A stretch of 64,000 nucleotides of DNA from Burkholderiales bacterium (GCA_947474755.1 CANJJE010000006.1:100958-164957), one strand, 5' to 3'. Positions 1 to 10,263 are shown, counted from the stretch's first letter. Numbers and translations: made by a program. The notes: generated by a model not told the origin, from the sequence alone.

Positions 1-3000
1 GCCATCCCGCTGACCTGGAACAGCGCGGTCATCAACACCGAAAAGCTCGAAGCGATGAGCGAGGTCGAGATGCGCCAGCTGCCCGGCGTCGATCAGCCGG
101 TAGCCACGGTGTGGAGCGAAGCCGGTGTCGTCACCCAGCGCGTGGCCGATGCGGCCGAGCGCGGCGGCTTCGTGTTCGCGGTCGACCCCACCTCCGCTGA
201 AGCCAGCTGCATCGGCGGCAACATCGCGATGAACGCCGGCGGCAAGAAGGCCGTGCTGTGGGGCACCGCGCTCGACAACCTGGCCTCGTGGCGCATGGTC
301 ACGCCCGAGGCCAAGTGGCTCGAGGTCACGCGCTTGAACCACAACCTCGGCAAGATCCACGACGTCGAAGTGGCCAGCTTCGAGCTGAAGTACTTCGACG
401 CCAGCGGCAAGACACTCGAGCGTACCGAGCGACTCGACATCCCGGGCAGCACCTTCCGCAAGGAAGGTCTGGGCAAGGACGTCACCGACAAGTTCCTCGC
501 CGGTTTGCCGGGCATCCAGAAGGAAGGCTGCGACGGCCTGATCACCAGCGCACGCTGGATCGTCCACAAGATGCCGGCGCACATCCGCACGGTGTGCCTC
601 GAATTCTTCGGCAACGCGAAGGACGCGGTGCCCAGCATCGTCGAGATCAAGGACTACCTGTTTGCCCAGGCCAAGGCCGGCGGCGCGGTGCTGGCAGGGC
701 TCGAGCACCTGGACGACCGCTACCTGAAGGCGGTCGGCTACGCGACCAAGAGCAAGCGCGCGCATGCCGGCGCGAATGCCAATGGCCTGCCGAAGATGGT
801 GCTGTTCGGCGACATCGCCGGCGACGATGCCGATGTGGTCGCCCGCGCCACCAGCGAGGTGATCCGCATCGCCAACAGCCGCGCCGGTGAAGGCTTTGTC
901 GCGGTCAGCCCCGAGGCGCGCAAGAAGTTCTGGCTCGACCGCAAGCGCACCGCAGCGATCAGCAAGCACACCAATGCCTTCAAGGTGAACGAGGACGTCG
1001 TGATCCCGCTGCCGCGCATGGGCGAGTACACCGAAGGCATCGAGCGCATCAACATCGAACTCAGCCTGCGCAACAAGCTGACGCTGCTGGACGCGCTGGA
1101 AGCGTTCTTCCGCAAGGGCCAGCTGCCGCTGGGCAAGGGCGACGACGCGGTCGACATCCCGTCGGCCGAGCTGCTCGAAGACCGGGTTCAGCAGGCGCTC
1201 ACGGTGATCGACGAGGTGCGCGCGCTGTGGCAGCACTGGTTGACGCACCTCGACACCGGCGTCGGTGAGCCCAGCTACTTTGCCCGCTTGCAGGACCACA
1301 CGCTGCGCGCTTCGTGGAAGCTGCAGGTGCGCGCGCCGCTGCAAGCCATCTTCTCCGGCGCGGCGCTGTCGCCGATCGTCGAAGCCTGCCAGGCCATCCA
1401 CAAGGAGGTGCTGCACGGCCGGGTGTGGATCGCGCTGCACATGCACGCCGGCGACGGCAATGTGCACACCAACATCCCGGTGAACAGCGACGACTACGAG
1501 ATGCTGCAGACCGCGCACGAAGCCGTCGCCCGCATCATGAATCTGGCGCGTCGGCTCGACGGCGTGATCTCCGGCGAGCACGGCATCGGCATCACCAAGC
1601 TCGAATTCATGACCGACGCCGAGCTGGCCGATTTCGCCGCCTACAAGCAGCGCGTCGATCCGGAAGGCCGATTCAACAAGGGCAAGCTGCTTCGGGGTGG
1701 CGCTGGTCGCGCCGACGTGGCCGAGCTCGGCGGCGAACCTCAACTGCGGCCATCCGACCTGAGCCAGGCCTACACGCCGAGCTTCGGGCTGATGGGCCAC
1801 GAGTCACTGATCATGCAGCAGAGCGACATCGGCGCCATCGCCGACAGCCTCAAGGACTGCATGCGCTGCGGCAAGTGCAAGCCGGTGTGCGCCACCCACG
1901 TGCCACGAGCCAACCTGCTGTACAGCCCGCGCAACAAGATCCTCGCCACCTCGCTGCTGGTCGAGGCCTTCCTGTACGAGGAACAGACCCGCCGCGGCAT
2001 CAGCCTGCGCCACTGGGAAGAGTTCGAGGACGTCGCCGACCACTGCACCGTGTGCCACAAGTGCCTGAGCCCGTGCCCGGTCAAGATCGACTTCGGCGAG
2101 GTGTCGATGAACATGCGCAACCTGTTGCGCAAGATGGGCAAGAAGAGCTTCCGCCCTGGCAATGCGGTGGCCATGACCTTCCTCAACGCCACCAGCCCGC
2201 AGACGATCAACCTGATGCGCGGCGCCATGGTCGGTATCGGCTTCAAGGCGCAGCGCCTGGCCAACGACCTGCTGCAGCGCCTCGCACGCAAGCAGACGGC
2301 GCTGCCGCCCGCCACGGTCGGCACCGCGCCGATCAAGGAACAGGTGATCCACTTCATCAACAAGAAGCTGCCCGGCGGATTGCCGAAGAAGACCGCGCGC
2401 GCCTTGCTCGACATCGAGGACAAGGACTACGTGCCGATCATCCGCAACCCGCAGACGACCACCGCCGAGACCGAAGCGGTGTTCTATTTCCCCGGCTGCG
2501 GCTCGGAACGGCTGTTCTCGCAGGTGGGCCTGGCCACGCAGGCCATGCTGTGGCATGCCGGCGTGCAGACGGTGCTGCCACCGGGCTACCTGTGCTGCGG
2601 CTACCCGCAGCGCGGCAGCGGTCAGTACGACAAGGCCGACAAGATCATCACCGACAACCGGGTGCTGTTCCACCGTGTCGCCAACACGCTCAACTACCTC
2701 GACATCAAGACCGTGGTGGTCAGCTGCGGCACCTGCTACGACCAGCTGCAGGGTTACCAGTTCAACGAGATCTTCCCCGGCTGCCGGATCATCGACATCC
2801 ACGAATACCTGCTCGAGAAGAACATCACCTTGCCGGGGCAGGGCGGCTACCTGTACCACGACCCTTGCCACAGCCCCATGAAGCTGCAGGAGCCGATGAA
2901 GACGGTGAAGGCGCTGCTCGGCAACAACGTCATCGACGCCAAGCGCTGCTGTGGTGAAAGCGGCACGCTCGGCGTGACGCGCCCCGACATCAGCACGCAG

Positions 3001-3270
3001 ATCCGTTTCCGCAAGGAAGAGGAATTGCGAAAGGACGAGGCCATGCTGCGCAAGACGGGTGCGGTCGCCGAGACCGGCACGGTCAAGGTGCTCACCTCCT
3101 GCCCGAGCTGCCTGCAAGGCCTCAGCCGCTACACAGGTGATTTGCAGAACGGCCTGCTCGAAGCCGACTACATCGTCGTCGAGATGGCCAACCAGCTGCT
3201 CGGCCCCGACTGGATGCCGCAGTACGTCGCGCGTGCCAACCAGGGGGGCATCGAGCGCGTGCTTGTGTAG
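1..3270 (+). CDS. FAD-linked oxidase / 4Fe-4S / CCG-domain oxidoreductase, 5' partial
   Basis: The frame is open from base 1, so the gene begins upstream; about 1,089 residues are visible and relatives are usually somewhat longer (DUF3683-type fusions). In order it shows an FAD-binding PCMH region, an FAD-linked oxidase C-terminal domain with GDGNVH, two 4Fe-4S motifs near residues 620 ([11 protein letters not shown]) and 682 (CTVCHKC), and two cysteine-rich CCG domains (CCGYP near 865, CCGESG near 983). This is a GlcD-like flavin module joined to a GlpC-like iron-sulfur module. Family knowledge suggests oxidation of a 2-hydroxy acid such as D-lactate or glycolate with electrons passed to the respiratory chain; the substrate cannot be read from sequence. 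It appears to be transcribed alone. Confidence 0.85.
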   Translation, partial: AIPLTWNSAVINTEKLEAMSEVEMRQLPGVDQPVATVWSEAGVVTQRVADAAERGGFVFAVDPTSAEASCIGGNIAMNAGGKKAVLWGTALDNLASWRMVTPEAKWLEVTRLNHNLGKIHDVEVASFELKYFDASGKTLERTERLDIPGSTFRKEGLGKDVTDKFLAGLPGIQKEGCDGLITSARWIVHKMPAHIRTVCLEFFGNAKDAVPSIVEIKDYLFAQAKAGGAVLAGLEHLDDRYLKAVGYATKSKRAHAGANANGLPKMVLFGDIAGDDADVVARATSEVIRIANSRAGEGFVAVSPEARKKFWLDRKRTAAISKHTNAFKVNEDVVIPLPRMGEYTEGIERINIELSLRNKLTLLDALEAFFRKGQLPLGKGDDAVDIPSAELLEDRVQQALTVIDEVRALWQHWLTHLDTGVGEPSYFARLQDHTLRASWKLQVRAPLQAIFSGAALSPIVEACQAIHKEVLHGRVWIALHMHAGDGNVHTNIPVNSDDYEMLQTAHEAVARIMNLARRLDGVISGEHGIGITKLEFMTDAELADFAAYKQRVDPEGRFNKGKLLRGGAGRADVAELGGEPQLRPSDLSQAYTPSFGLMGHESLIMQQSDIGAIADSLKDCMRCGKCKPVCATHVPRANLLYSPRNKILATSLLVEAFLYEEQTRRGISLRHWEEFEDVADHCTVCHKCLSPCPVKIDFGEVSMNMRNLLRKMGKKSFRPGNAVAMTFLNATSPQTINLMRGAMVGIGFKAQRLANDLLQRLARKQTALPPATVGTAPIKEQVIHFINKKLPGGLPKKTARALLDIEDKDYVPIIRNPQTTTAETEAVFYFPGCGSERLFSQVGLATQAMLWHAGVQTVLPPGYLCCGYPQRGSGQYDKADKIITDNRVLFHRVANTLNYLDIKTVVVSCGTCYDQLQGYQFNEIFPGCRIIDIHEYLLEKNITLPGQGGYLYHDPCHSPMKLQEPMKTVKALLGNNVIDAKRCCGESGTLGVTRPDISTQIRFRKEEELRKDEAMLRKTGAVAETGTVKVLTSCPSCLQGLSRYTGDLQNGLLEADYIVVEMANQLLGPDWMPQYVARANQGGIERVLV

Positions 3271-3378
3271 GTGGCCTTTTTCTTGCTTGAAAGCGAAAGG
3301 CTGGTTTCAGTGGTTGCAGCGCACGTCAAGGGTGCTGCCACCGTCAGGCCAGCCGCTTTTCGTCAGGGTTGCATATTG

Positions 3379-3404
3379 GGTACCCCCTTGGTTGAGGGGG
3401 GTCC
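3379..3404. promoter_or_regulatory. GC-rich palindrome upstream of the PEP-CTERM gene
   Basis: Imperfect inverted repeat: a left arm containing TACCCCC and a right arm containing GGGGGGTC around an 8-base loop (3388-3395). It lies about 85 bases before the PEP-CTERM start and about 110 bases after the oxidoreductase stop. No T-run follows, so a factor-independent terminator is unlikely. It may be an operator for the PEP-CTERM gene or a weak mRNA structure. A similar half-site (TGACCCCCTA) lies at 7851-7860 before the EpsF gene. Confidence 0.3.
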
Positions 3405-3489
3405 GGATAGCCCGGGGCCCGATATAGCCACTATGATCCGTGTGAAATCGACGATTTTTTCGTCCAATCCATCTTCGGGAGCAGGCTCC

Positions 3490-3972
3490 ATGAAACTCAG
3501 GCAAATCTCCATAGCGGCCGCCATGCTCATCAGCGGGTCAGCTTTTGCAACGCCGCTCGCTCCCACCAACCTCGGCGCCCTCGACAACACGTTTGCAAGC
3601 GTTTTCGGCAAGACCTCATCGACCGAAGCGCTTCTTCTGCAAGATTTCTACATGTTCACGATCGCCGGGCCTGGCACGGTCTCCGGCAGCATCTTCAGCA
3701 GCGGCTATGCCGTATCTGCTGTCACTCTGATCAACTCCGCCAACGTCACCATTGCCTCGGACACCACCCCGAGCAGCTTCAGTTTCGGTGGCCTGACAGC
3801 GGGCAGTTTCAAGCTGTCCTTCCTGGGCATGAACTCCACGCCTGACTCATCGTTCTATGGCGGCTCGGTCGGCGCCGTCACGACACCGGTGCCAGAACCA
3901 GAAACCTACGCGCTGATGCTGGCTGGCCTTGGCGTGATCGGCTTCATGGCGTCACGCCGCAGGCAAGGCTGA
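3490..3972 (+). CDS. PEP-CTERM sorting domain protein, FxDxF-like
   Basis: Secreted protein of 160 residues. The start at 3490 is chosen because it gives a signal peptide (MKLRQISIAAAML, then SAFA near residue 20) and has a GGGAGCAGG stretch upstream; an open frame back to 3271 has no signal. The C-terminus is a canonical sorting tail: VPEPETYALMLAGLGVIGF followed by ASRRR. The segment DFYMFT and the later GGLTAG and YGGS elements resemble the FxDxF subfamily. By family logic the tail is recognised by exosortase, here probably the XrtB at 10264. A strong terminator follows, so it is monocistronic. The function of the mature protein is unknown; these are usually surface or matrix proteins. Confidence 0.85.
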   Translation: MKLRQISIAAAMLISGSAFATPLAPTNLGALDNTFASVFGKTSSTEALLLQDFYMFTIAGPGTVSGSIFSSGYAVSAVTLINSANVTIASDTTPSSFSFGGLTAGSFKLSFLGMNSTPDSSFYGGSVGAVTTPVPEPETYALMLAGLGVIGFMASRRRQG

Positions 3973-4014
3973 TACTGATGGCCGCGCGTTGCTGAACAGC
4001 AACCCTGCGACAAC

Positions 4015-4042
4015 AAAGGCGGTGCAAATGCACCGCCTTTTT
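4015..4042 (+). terminator. Factor-independent terminator after the PEP-CTERM gene
   Basis: Perfect 11-bp stem (AAAGGCGGTGC pairing with GCACCGCCTTT), AAAT tetraloop, and a T-run at 4038-4042. It separates the PEP-CTERM gene from the HIT gene. Confidence 0.9.
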
Positions 4043-4101
4043 CATTGGGGCCGAGGCGCCGCCGTGCCGGGCTGGATGACTCTTCAAGGGAGCCTTGATT
4101 C

Positions 4102-4551
4102 GTGACCAAGCTCATGCCGTCGAGATGCCCGCTGTGTGCCGAGGCGGGCGGTGTTCTGATCGCCCGCAGCCCGCGCTGGCGAGTGATCCGTGCCGAGGAC
4201 GCGGCCTTCCCGGCCTTCTACCGCGTCGTGTGGAACGAGCATGTTCCCGAGTTAAGCGCCTTGTCGGCCGCTCAGCGCGGCGAGTGCATGGACGTGGTTT
4301 GCACCGTGGAGCAAGTCCTGATCGACGCGCTGCAGCCCGCCAAGATCAACCTCGCCGCTCTCGGAAACGTGGTGCCCCACCTGCACTGGCACGTGATCGC
4401 GCGCTTCGAGGCCGACAGTCACTTCCCTCAGCCGGTCTGGGGAACGCCGCAGCGCGAACAGCCAGATGCCGTCCGGTTGCTGAAGGTCGGGCTCAACGAG
4501 CTCGATTCGCGCATCAAGGCGTCCCTGCAGCATGCATTCCAGTGCGCGTGA
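4102..4551 (+). CDS. HIT family nucleotide-binding hydrolase
   Basis: 149 residues, the usual length for a small histidine-triad protein. The signature H-x-H-x-H is visible as PHLHWHVIAR in the second half. Members hydrolyse or transfer nucleoside phosphates (Hint/Ap4A-type); the substrate here is not known. The start is GTG, supported by AAGGGAG at 4086-4092. It is the first gene of a HIT-DUF971-ubiE run that is common in Burkholderiales, 64 bases before the DUF971 gene. Confidence 0.85.
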   Translation: MTKLMPSRCPLCAEAGGVLIARSPRWRVIRAEDAAFPAFYRVVWNEHVPELSALSAAQRGECMDVVCTVEQVLIDALQPAKINLAALGNVVPHLHWHVIARFEADSHFPQPVWGTPQREQPDAVRLLKVGLNELDSRIKASLQHAFQCA

Positions 4552-4615
4552 GCACCGTCCTTCCGCACTGGCCCTTCGATACACTGCAACGATCCCCCTC
4601 GCCAACGCGCTGACC

Positions 4616-5029
4616 ATGGCCGGACTCACTGCCAACACCCCGCAACCCACCGCCGTCACCGTGCATCAGCAGTCCCGCGTGCTCGAGATCGGGTTTGCCG
4701 ACGGCAGCAAGTTCCGCATTCCATTCGAGCTGATGCGCGTGTATTCGCCATCCGCCGAAGTGCAGGGCCACGGCCCTGGCCAGGAGGTGCTGCAAACCGG
4801 CAAGCGCAACGTCGATGTCGTCTCGCTGGAGCCGGTCGGCAACTATGCGGTGCTGCCCACCTTCTCCGACGGCCACAACACCGGCATCTACTCCTGGGAC
4901 CATCTGTACTTCCTCGGCTCGAAGCAGGCCGAGTTGTGGAAGCAGTACGAAGAACGTCTCGCCGCTGCCGGTATCGACCGCGACGCACCGATGAAGGCGC
5001 CCCCCGGCTCGGCCTGCAGCAGCCACTGA
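4616..5029 (+). CDS. DUF971 (gamma-butyrobetaine hydroxylase-like N-terminal) protein
   Basis: 137 residues from the ATG at 4616, the normal DUF971 length; a longer open frame begins at 4532 but overlaps the HIT gene. The core has the typical [20 protein letters not shown] beginning and the region around [12 protein letters not shown]. Related domains occur in Fe-S-linked proteins, but no enzyme activity is established for this stand-alone form. It lies 19 bases before ubiE and is probably cotranscribed with it. Confidence 0.85.
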   Translation: MAGLTANTPQPTAVTVHQQSRVLEIGFADGSKFRIPFELMRVYSPSAEVQGHGPGQEVLQTGKRNVDVVSLEPVGNYAVLPTFSDGHNTGIYSWDHLYFLGSKQAELWKQYEERLAAAGIDRDAPMKAPPGSACSSH

Positions 5030-5048
5030 AAACCCACCAAGGCCTCAC

Positions 5049-5780
5049 GTGAGCAACACCCATTTCGGTTTCAAGACAGTCGACGAGTCGCAGAAGGCCC
5101 GCCGGGTACGGGGTGTGTTCGACTCCGTGGCATCGCGCTACGACGTGATGAACGACCTGATGTCGATGGGCCTTCACCGCGCCTGGAAGGCCTACACCAT
5201 CGCGGTGGCGAACGCCCGTCCAGGGAACCGCGTGCTCGACATCGCCGGTGGCACCGGCGACCTCGCGGCGGCTTTCCACAAGCAGGTCGGCCCGAGCGGC
5301 ACCGTCGTTCACACCGACATCAACGAAGCCATGCTGCGCCAGGGGCGAGACCGCCTCACCGACACCGGCGTGCTGCTGCCCACCGCGTTGTGCGATGCCG
5401 AGAAGCTGCCCTTCGCTGCCAACACCTTCGATTTCGTGTCGGTCGCTTTCGGCTTGCGCAACATGACGCACAAGGACCTGGCACTGGCAGAGATGAACCG
5501 CGTGCTGCGCCCGGGCGGCCGGCTGCTGGTGCTCGAATTCTCGAAAGTCGCCAAGCCGCTGGAGAAGGTCTACGACTGGTATTCGTTCAAGGTGCTGCCG
5601 AAGATCGGCCAGTGGGTCGCTGACGACGCCGACAGCTACCGCTACCTCGCCGAGTCGATCCGCATGCACCCCGACCAGGACACGCTGAAGGCGATGATGA
5701 AGGTCGCCGGGTTCGGCCATGTCGATGTGCACAACCTCAGCGCCGGCATCGTCGCGCTGCATGTCGGCATCAAGTGCTGA
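5049..5780 (+). CDS. ubiE: Ubiquinone/menaquinone biosynthesis C-methyltransferase UbiE
   Basis: 243 residues with a GTG start. The SAM-binding motif I is seen as [12 protein letters not shown] near residue 62, followed by the UbiE/COQ5 signatures around [13 protein letters not shown] and [15 protein letters not shown]. It methylates the benzoquinol ring of the ubiquinone intermediate at the membrane. Its usual downstream partners ubiJ and ubiB are about 38 kb away at 44173 and 44727, with the EPS locus in between. Confidence 0.97.
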   Translation: MSNTHFGFKTVDESQKARRVRGVFDSVASRYDVMNDLMSMGLHRAWKAYTIAVANARPGNRVLDIAGGTGDLAAAFHKQVGPSGTVVHTDINEAMLRQGRDRLTDTGVLLPTALCDAEKLPFAANTFDFVSVAFGLRNMTHKDLALAEMNRVLRPGGRLLVLEFSKVAKPLEKVYDWYSFKVLPKIGQWVADDADSYRYLAESIRMHPDQDTLKAMMKVAGFGHVDVHNLSAGIVALHVGIKC

Positions 5781-5964
5781 GTGGCGCCTGCGGCTCGCTT
5801 GCAAGCCGCTACATATTCACGTTTTTCCGCATTGCCGCGCAGCGGCTCCCCGCGTTCCCGGGTGGATGAAATGTCATGCTACGTGGATACACTGCGCCTC
5901 GGTCACAGCCAGAGCATTCGTCTCTCGGCCTCGCTGCCCTGACAACCTGCTGGAGAAACCCCGG

Positions 5965-6981
5965 ATGATTTCGAGTCTTGACGGACGCATTGCCCGCCGC
6001 GAAAGCCGATTCGGTGGCCGCGTCACACTGATCGCACTGGCTGCCTCCCTCGTTCTGCTGGCGGCTTGCGGCGAAAAGAGCAAGGACAAAGCCTCGCAGA
6101 CTGCGGCCAAGGTCAACAAGGAAGAGATTACCGTCCACCAGATCAATTTCGTGCTGCAGCAGCAGCGCGGCCTGCAGCCAGACCAGGCAGATGCCGTCAG
6201 CAAGCAGATCCTGGAACGGCTGATCGACCAGGAACTGGCCGTACAGAAAGCCGAAGACCTGAAGCTCGACCGCGACCCGCGTGTGGTGCAGCAGATGGAG
6301 GCCGCCAGGCGCGAAATCATCGCCCGCGCCTATGTCGAGAAGACCGGCGAAGCCGTCGCCAAACCCACCGATGCCGAGATCAAGGCCTACTACGACGCCA
6401 AGCCTGGGCTGTTTGCGCAGCGCCGCATCTACAGCCTGCAGGAAGTCATCATCGAGGCCACGCCCGAACAGGTTGCCACGCTGCGCGAGCAACTCGGTGT
6501 GTCCAAGAGCATCAACGAGTTCGTCGAGTTTCTGAAAGCCAACGGCTATCGATTCACGGGCAACCAGGCGGTGCGCCCCGCAGAGCAGCTGCCGCTCAAC
6601 CTGCTCGACACCTTTGCGAAACTCAACGACGGCCAGGCCGTCCTGCTGCCATCGGCCACGGGCGCCCAGGTCGTGGTGGTCGCGGGCACCCGCTCGGAAC
6701 CGGTGGACGAGGCACGCGCCAAACCGGCGATCGAGCAGTTCCTGTCCAACGAAGCCAAACGCAAGCTCGTCGAGGCCGACATCAAGGCCTTGCGCGCGGA
6801 AGCGAAGATCGAATACGTCGGCAAGTTCGCCCCGGCGCCAGCGAATGCCGCCTCGGCCACGCCGGCTGCGTCTGCGCCCGTGCCTGCGCCCGCGCCCGTG
6901 CCCGTCACCCAGCCACCATCTGCAGCATCCGCAGGTGGCCTGAGCGCCACCGACATCAGCAAGGGAATGGGCCTCAAATAA
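5965..6981 (+). CDS. epsD: EpsD family peptidyl-prolyl cis-trans isomerase lipoprotein
   Basis: 338 residues from the ATG at 5965, chosen because it begins a lipoprotein signal with lipobox LAAC at Cys35 and has GGAG ten bases upstream. The body is SurA/parvulin-like: an N-terminal helical region (VNKEEITVHQINFVL) and a central PPIase-like segment (QRRIYSLQEVIIEA). The last 60 residues are a low-complexity Ala/Pro tail. The EpsD family is found with exosortase-B EPS loci and probably folds outer-membrane secretion components in the periplasm. It is the first gene of the EPS operon, and its stop overlaps the epsE start (TAATG). Confidence 0.85.
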   Translation: MISSLDGRIARRESRFGGRVTLIALAASLVLLAACGEKSKDKASQTAAKVNKEEITVHQINFVLQQQRGLQPDQADAVSKQILERLIDQELAVQKAEDLKLDRDPRVVQQMEAARREIIARAYVEKTGEAVAKPTDAEIKAYYDAKPGLFAQRRIYSLQEVIIEATPEQVATLREQLGVSKSINEFVEFLKANGYRFTGNQAVRPAEQLPLNLLDTFAKLNDGQAVLLPSATGAQVVVVAGTRSEPVDEARAKPAIEQFLSNEAKRKLVEADIKALRAEAKIEYVGKFAPAPANAASATPAASAPVPAPAPVPVTQPPSAASAGGLSATDISKGMGLK

Positions 6982-7823
6982 TGAAACACACGCTGCAATC
7001 CGCGATGTTGACGGCTGTGGCTGCCGTCGTTCTGGCTTGCGTCTCGCCATGGACGCAGGCGCAGTCATCGGCCACATCCAGTGCGGTGCCGGCCACCAAT
7101 GAATACCGGATCGGCTCGGGCGATGTCATCCGCATCAACGTCTATCAGAACCCCGATCTGACACTCGAAACCCGCATCACCGAAGCCGGCATCATCACCT
7201 ACCCGCTTCTGGGCACCATCCGTCTCGGCGGCCTCGGTGTCACCGCAGCAGAGAAGCTCATCGGCGACGGCTTGCGCAACGGCAATTTCGTCAAGCAGCC
7301 GCAAGTCACCATCGTCGTTTTGCAGGTTCGTGGCAACCAGGCCAGTGTGCTCGGGCAGGTCAACCGCCCGGGCCGCTTCCCGATTGAAGTGGCCGACATG
7401 CGCTTGACCGACCTGCTGGCCACGGCCGGCGGCACCGCCGTCAACGGCTCCGACGTGGTGGTGCTCTCCGGGACGCGCAATGGCGAGGCCTACCGGCTCG
7501 AAGTCGACCTGCCAACCCTGTTCGGCCCGGGCGGGCGCGAGAAGGACGTGCTGATCCAGAACGGCGACACGATCTGGGTTGACCGGCAGCCGCTGATATT
7601 CATCTACGGCGAAGTGCAGCGCCCGGGCGCTGCGCGGCTCGAGCGCGGCATGACCGTGATGCAGGCACTGGCCACCGGCGGCGGCCTCAATCTGCGCGGC
7701 ACGGAACGCGGCATCCGCGTGCATCGCAAGGGCGCCGACGGCAAGGTGCAGGTCGTGCAGCCCAAGATGGACGACACCTTGCTCGAGGGCGATGTGGTGT
7801 TCGTTCAAGAGAGCTTGTTCTGA
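6981..7823 (+). CDS. epsE: Polysaccharide export protein EpsE (Wza-like)
   Basis: 280 residues with a signal sequence. Both a type I site near TQAQ and a lipobox-like VLAC at Cys20 are present, so lipidation is possible. A Poly_export domain (YRIGSGDVIRINVYQNPDL) is followed by SLBB-type repeats (ASVLGQVNRPGRFPIE and IFIYGEVQRPGAARLE). It would form the outer-membrane export channel for the EPS. It starts on the last base of the epsD stop codon, so translation is coupled. Confidence 0.92.
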   Translation: MKHTLQSAMLTAVAAVVLACVSPWTQAQSSATSSAVPATNEYRIGSGDVIRINVYQNPDLTLETRITEAGIITYPLLGTIRLGGLGVTAAEKLIGDGLRNGNFVKQPQVTIVVLQVRGNQASVLGQVNRPGRFPIEVADMRLTDLLATAGGTAVNGSDVVVLSGTRNGEAYRLEVDLPTLFGPGGREKDVLIQNGDTIWVDRQPLIFIYGEVQRPGAARLERGMTVMQALATGGGLNLRGTERGIRVHRKGADGKVQVVQPKMDDTLLEGDVVFVQESLF

Positions 7824-7904
7824 GGATTCATTGCACGTCGCTCTCGCGAGTGACCCCCTAGCCCACAACTTGCCCGATCCGGTGCGCCCGGGAAAGATCC
7901 ACAC

Positions 7905-9338
7905 ATGACCTTCGGACAGTTCCTCTCCATCCTGCAGGCCCGCAAATGGGCAGCGCTGCTGGTGTTTTTTCTGGTGGTGGCCACCACGGCGGTGGTGAGC
8001 CTGTTGCTGCCCAAGCAGTACGACGCCAGAGCGAGCGTGGTGGTCGACATCAAGCCCGATCCGGTGTCGGCCATGGCCTTCCAGGGCATGGCCATGCCCA
8101 GCTTCATGGCCACGCAGGTCGACATCCTCACCAGCGACCGTGTGGCGCTGAGGGTGATCCGTGATCTGAAGCTGGCAGACAACCCCACCCTGCGCGAGCA
8201 GTGGCTGACCGAAGGCAAAGGCAAGGGCACCTTCGAGCAGTGGCTGATCGAGATCCTGAAGAGGTACCTCGACGTGAAGCCGTCTCGTGAAAGCAACGTC
8301 ATCGAGATCTCCTACCGCTCGCCCGACCCGCGCTTTGCCGCTGGCCTGGCCAACGCCTTCGCGGAGGCCTTCATCGCCACCGCGCTGGAACTGCGGGTCG
8401 ACCCGGCCAAGCAGTACAGCGCCTTCTTCGTTGGCCAGAGCAAGGATTCCCGCACGGCACTCGAGGTGGCGCAAGCCAGGCTGTCGGCCTTCCAGCGCGA
8501 CAAGGGCATCATCGCCGCCGACGAACGGCTGGACGTCGAAAACGCCCGGCTGGCCGAGCTGAGCAGCCAGCTGGTGCAGTTGCAGGCTGTTTCCAGTGAA
8601 TCAGGCAGCCGCCAGCAACTGGCCCAGGGCGCCCAGGGTGATCGCATGCAAGAGGTGCTGAACAACCCGCTGATTGGTGGCCTGAAAGCCGACCTGACGC
8701 GCAATGAAGCCCGCCTGCAAGAGCTGAACAGCAAGTTCGGCGAAAACCACCCCCAGGTGGTCGAAGCCAAGGCCAACATCGCCGAGCTTCGCACCCGCAT
8801 CGACGCCGAGGTCCGCAAGGTGACGGGCGGCGTGACGGTCACCAACACCATCAACAAGCAGCGCGAAGCCCAGGTCAAGCGCGAGCTGGAGGCCCAGCGC
8901 AGCAAGATGCTGCAGCTGAAGGCGGTGCGTGACGAGGGCCAGGTGCTCGTGCGCGAGGTCGAGAACGCGCAGCGCTCCTACGACAACGTGATGGCCCGCC
9001 TGAACCAGACCGCCATGGAAAGCCAGGCCAACCAGAGCTATGTGAACCTTCTCACCACAGCCCAGCCGCCTGCAGAGCACGCCAGCCCCAAGCTGCTGCT
9101 GAACATCCTGCTGTCGATGTTCATGGGCACGCTGCTGGCCGTGGGCGTGGCCCTGCTGCTGGAGCTGAGCAACCGCCGCGTGCGTGCGCCTGAAGACGTG
9201 ATTGCCGCGCTGGGCCTGCCGGTACTGGGCGTGCTGCCCAAGCCCAATGCCAAGCGCTTCGTCGCGGGCAAGCACGCGCTGGCTCTGCAACAACGGGTGA
9301 TCGGCCTGCCCGCCCCGCAAGCCAGCAACGGCGCCTGA
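7905..9338 (+). CDS. epsF: Chain-length determinant protein EpsF (Wzz-type PCP)
   Basis: 477 residues. There is a Wzz domain with a transmembrane helix near residues 15-36, a long periplasmic coiled-coil-rich segment (about residues 170-370, rich in Gln, Glu, Lys and Arg), and a second transmembrane helix near 395-420. No kinase motif is present, so this is a separate polysaccharide co-polymerase working with EpsG. It should set EPS chain length at the inner membrane. An 81-base gap from epsE contains a TGACCCCCTA element at 7851 that resembles half of the palindrome at 3379. Confidence 0.92.
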   Translation: MTFGQFLSILQARKWAALLVFFLVVATTAVVSLLLPKQYDARASVVVDIKPDPVSAMAFQGMAMPSFMATQVDILTSDRVALRVIRDLKLADNPTLREQWLTEGKGKGTFEQWLIEILKRYLDVKPSRESNVIEISYRSPDPRFAAGLANAFAEAFIATALELRVDPAKQYSAFFVGQSKDSRTALEVAQARLSAFQRDKGIIAADERLDVENARLAELSSQLVQLQAVSSESGSRQQLAQGAQGDRMQEVLNNPLIGGLKADLTRNEARLQELNSKFGENHPQVVEAKANIAELRTRIDAEVRKVTGGVTVTNTINKQREAQVKRELEAQRSKMLQLKAVRDEGQVLVREVENAQRSYDNVMARLNQTAMESQANQSYVNLLTTAQPPAEHASPKLLLNILLSMFMGTLLAVGVALLLELSNRRVRAPEDVIAALGLPVLGVLPKPNAKRFVAGKHALALQQRVIGLPAPQASNGA

Positions 9339-9358
9339 CTGCACCAAGAGACAAACAC

Positions 9359-10261
9359 ATGGCCAACTCCAAGATACTCAGCACCGCCGAGGCCACCACT
9401 GTGGAGCCTCATCAGGTGACCGACGTGGCAGACCAGTCCATCGGCACCATCATTGCCGAAACCCGCAACCTCACCGCCGAACAAGTGGAAAAGGTGCTGG
9501 CGCACCAGAAGGCCAAGGGCATCCGCTTCGGCGAGGCGGCCATCGCCCTGGGCTATGCCAGCAACGACGACGTGCTGTTCGCGCTGAGCCAGCAGTTCCA
9601 CTACCCCTATGCCGCTGAAGGCCAGCGCAAGGCCAACCCCGAGCTGGTGGCGCTGAACCAGCCCTTCAGCGTGCAGGCCGAGAGCTTTCGCGCCATTCGC
9701 AGCCAGATCATCATGCGGCTGTTCAATGAAGGGCAGGAGCGGCATGCCATCGCCGTGGTCAGCCCCGACAGCGGCGACGGCAAGACCTACTTTGCCGCCA
9801 ACCTGGCGGTGACGCTGGCGCAATTGGGCGGCCGCACCCTGCTGGTAGATGCCGACCTGCGCGGCCCGCGCCAGCACGAGGTGTTCGGCATCGACAACAG
9901 CGCCGGCCTGTCGGGCATCCTGAGCGGCCGGGCCGAATCGAAGGTGATCCAGCAGGTGGCCGGCGTGCCCAGCCTGTTCGTGCTGCCAGTGGGCATCACC
10001 CCGCCCAACCCGCTGGAGCTGGTGGAACGCCCGGCCTTCGGCCTGCTGATCCGTGAGCTGCTGGGCAAGTTCGACCATGTGGTGGTGGACACGCCAGCGG
10101 CCCAGTACGGCAGCGATTACGCGGTGATTGCCGCGCGCTGCGGGGCGGCGCTGGTGATCGCCCGGCAGGGCAAGAGCGCAGTGGTGAGCCTGCAGGATCT
10201 GGTGGCCAACCTCGTCGAAACGCCGGCCAAGCTGGCGGGTGTGATCGTCAACGAGTTCTGA
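9359..10261 (+). CDS. epsG: EpsG tyrosine kinase / ParA-like ATPase with MshEN-like N-terminus
   Basis: 300 residues. The N-terminal 90 residues resemble a GspE/MshE N-terminal domain (RFGEAAIALGYASNDDVLFA). They are followed by a BY-kinase ATPase with Walker A PDSGDGKT near residue 137, Walker A' LLVDADLRGPRQ near 162 and Walker B-like VVVDTPAA near 241. No tyrosine-rich C-terminal tail is seen. It partners EpsF in controlling polymerisation. Two bases separate its stop from the xrtB start. Confidence 0.88.
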   Translation: MANSKILSTAEATTVEPHQVTDVADQSIGTIIAETRNLTAEQVEKVLAHQKAKGIRFGEAAIALGYASNDDVLFALSQQFHYPYAAEGQRKANPELVALNQPFSVQAESFRAIRSQIIMRLFNEGQERHAIAVVSPDSGDGKTYFAANLAVTLAQLGGRTLLVDADLRGPRQHEVFGIDNSAGLSGILSGRAESKVIQQVAGVPSLFVLPVGITPPNPLELVERPAFGLLIRELLGKFDHVVVDTPAAQYGSDYAVIAARCGAALVIARQGKSAVVSLQDLVANLVETPAKLAGVIVNEF

Positions 10262-10263
10262 GC

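Noticed and set aside
1804..3117. A 437-codon minus-strand frame opposite the oxidoreductase
   Set aside because: It lies opposite well-conserved Fe-S and CCG domains and has no recognisable protein signature.
3303..3319. Sigma-54-like -24/-12 sequence (TGG...TTGC) upstream of the PEP-CTERM gene
   Set aside because: The GG-to-GC spacing is 11 rather than 10 bases and the flanking consensus is poor.
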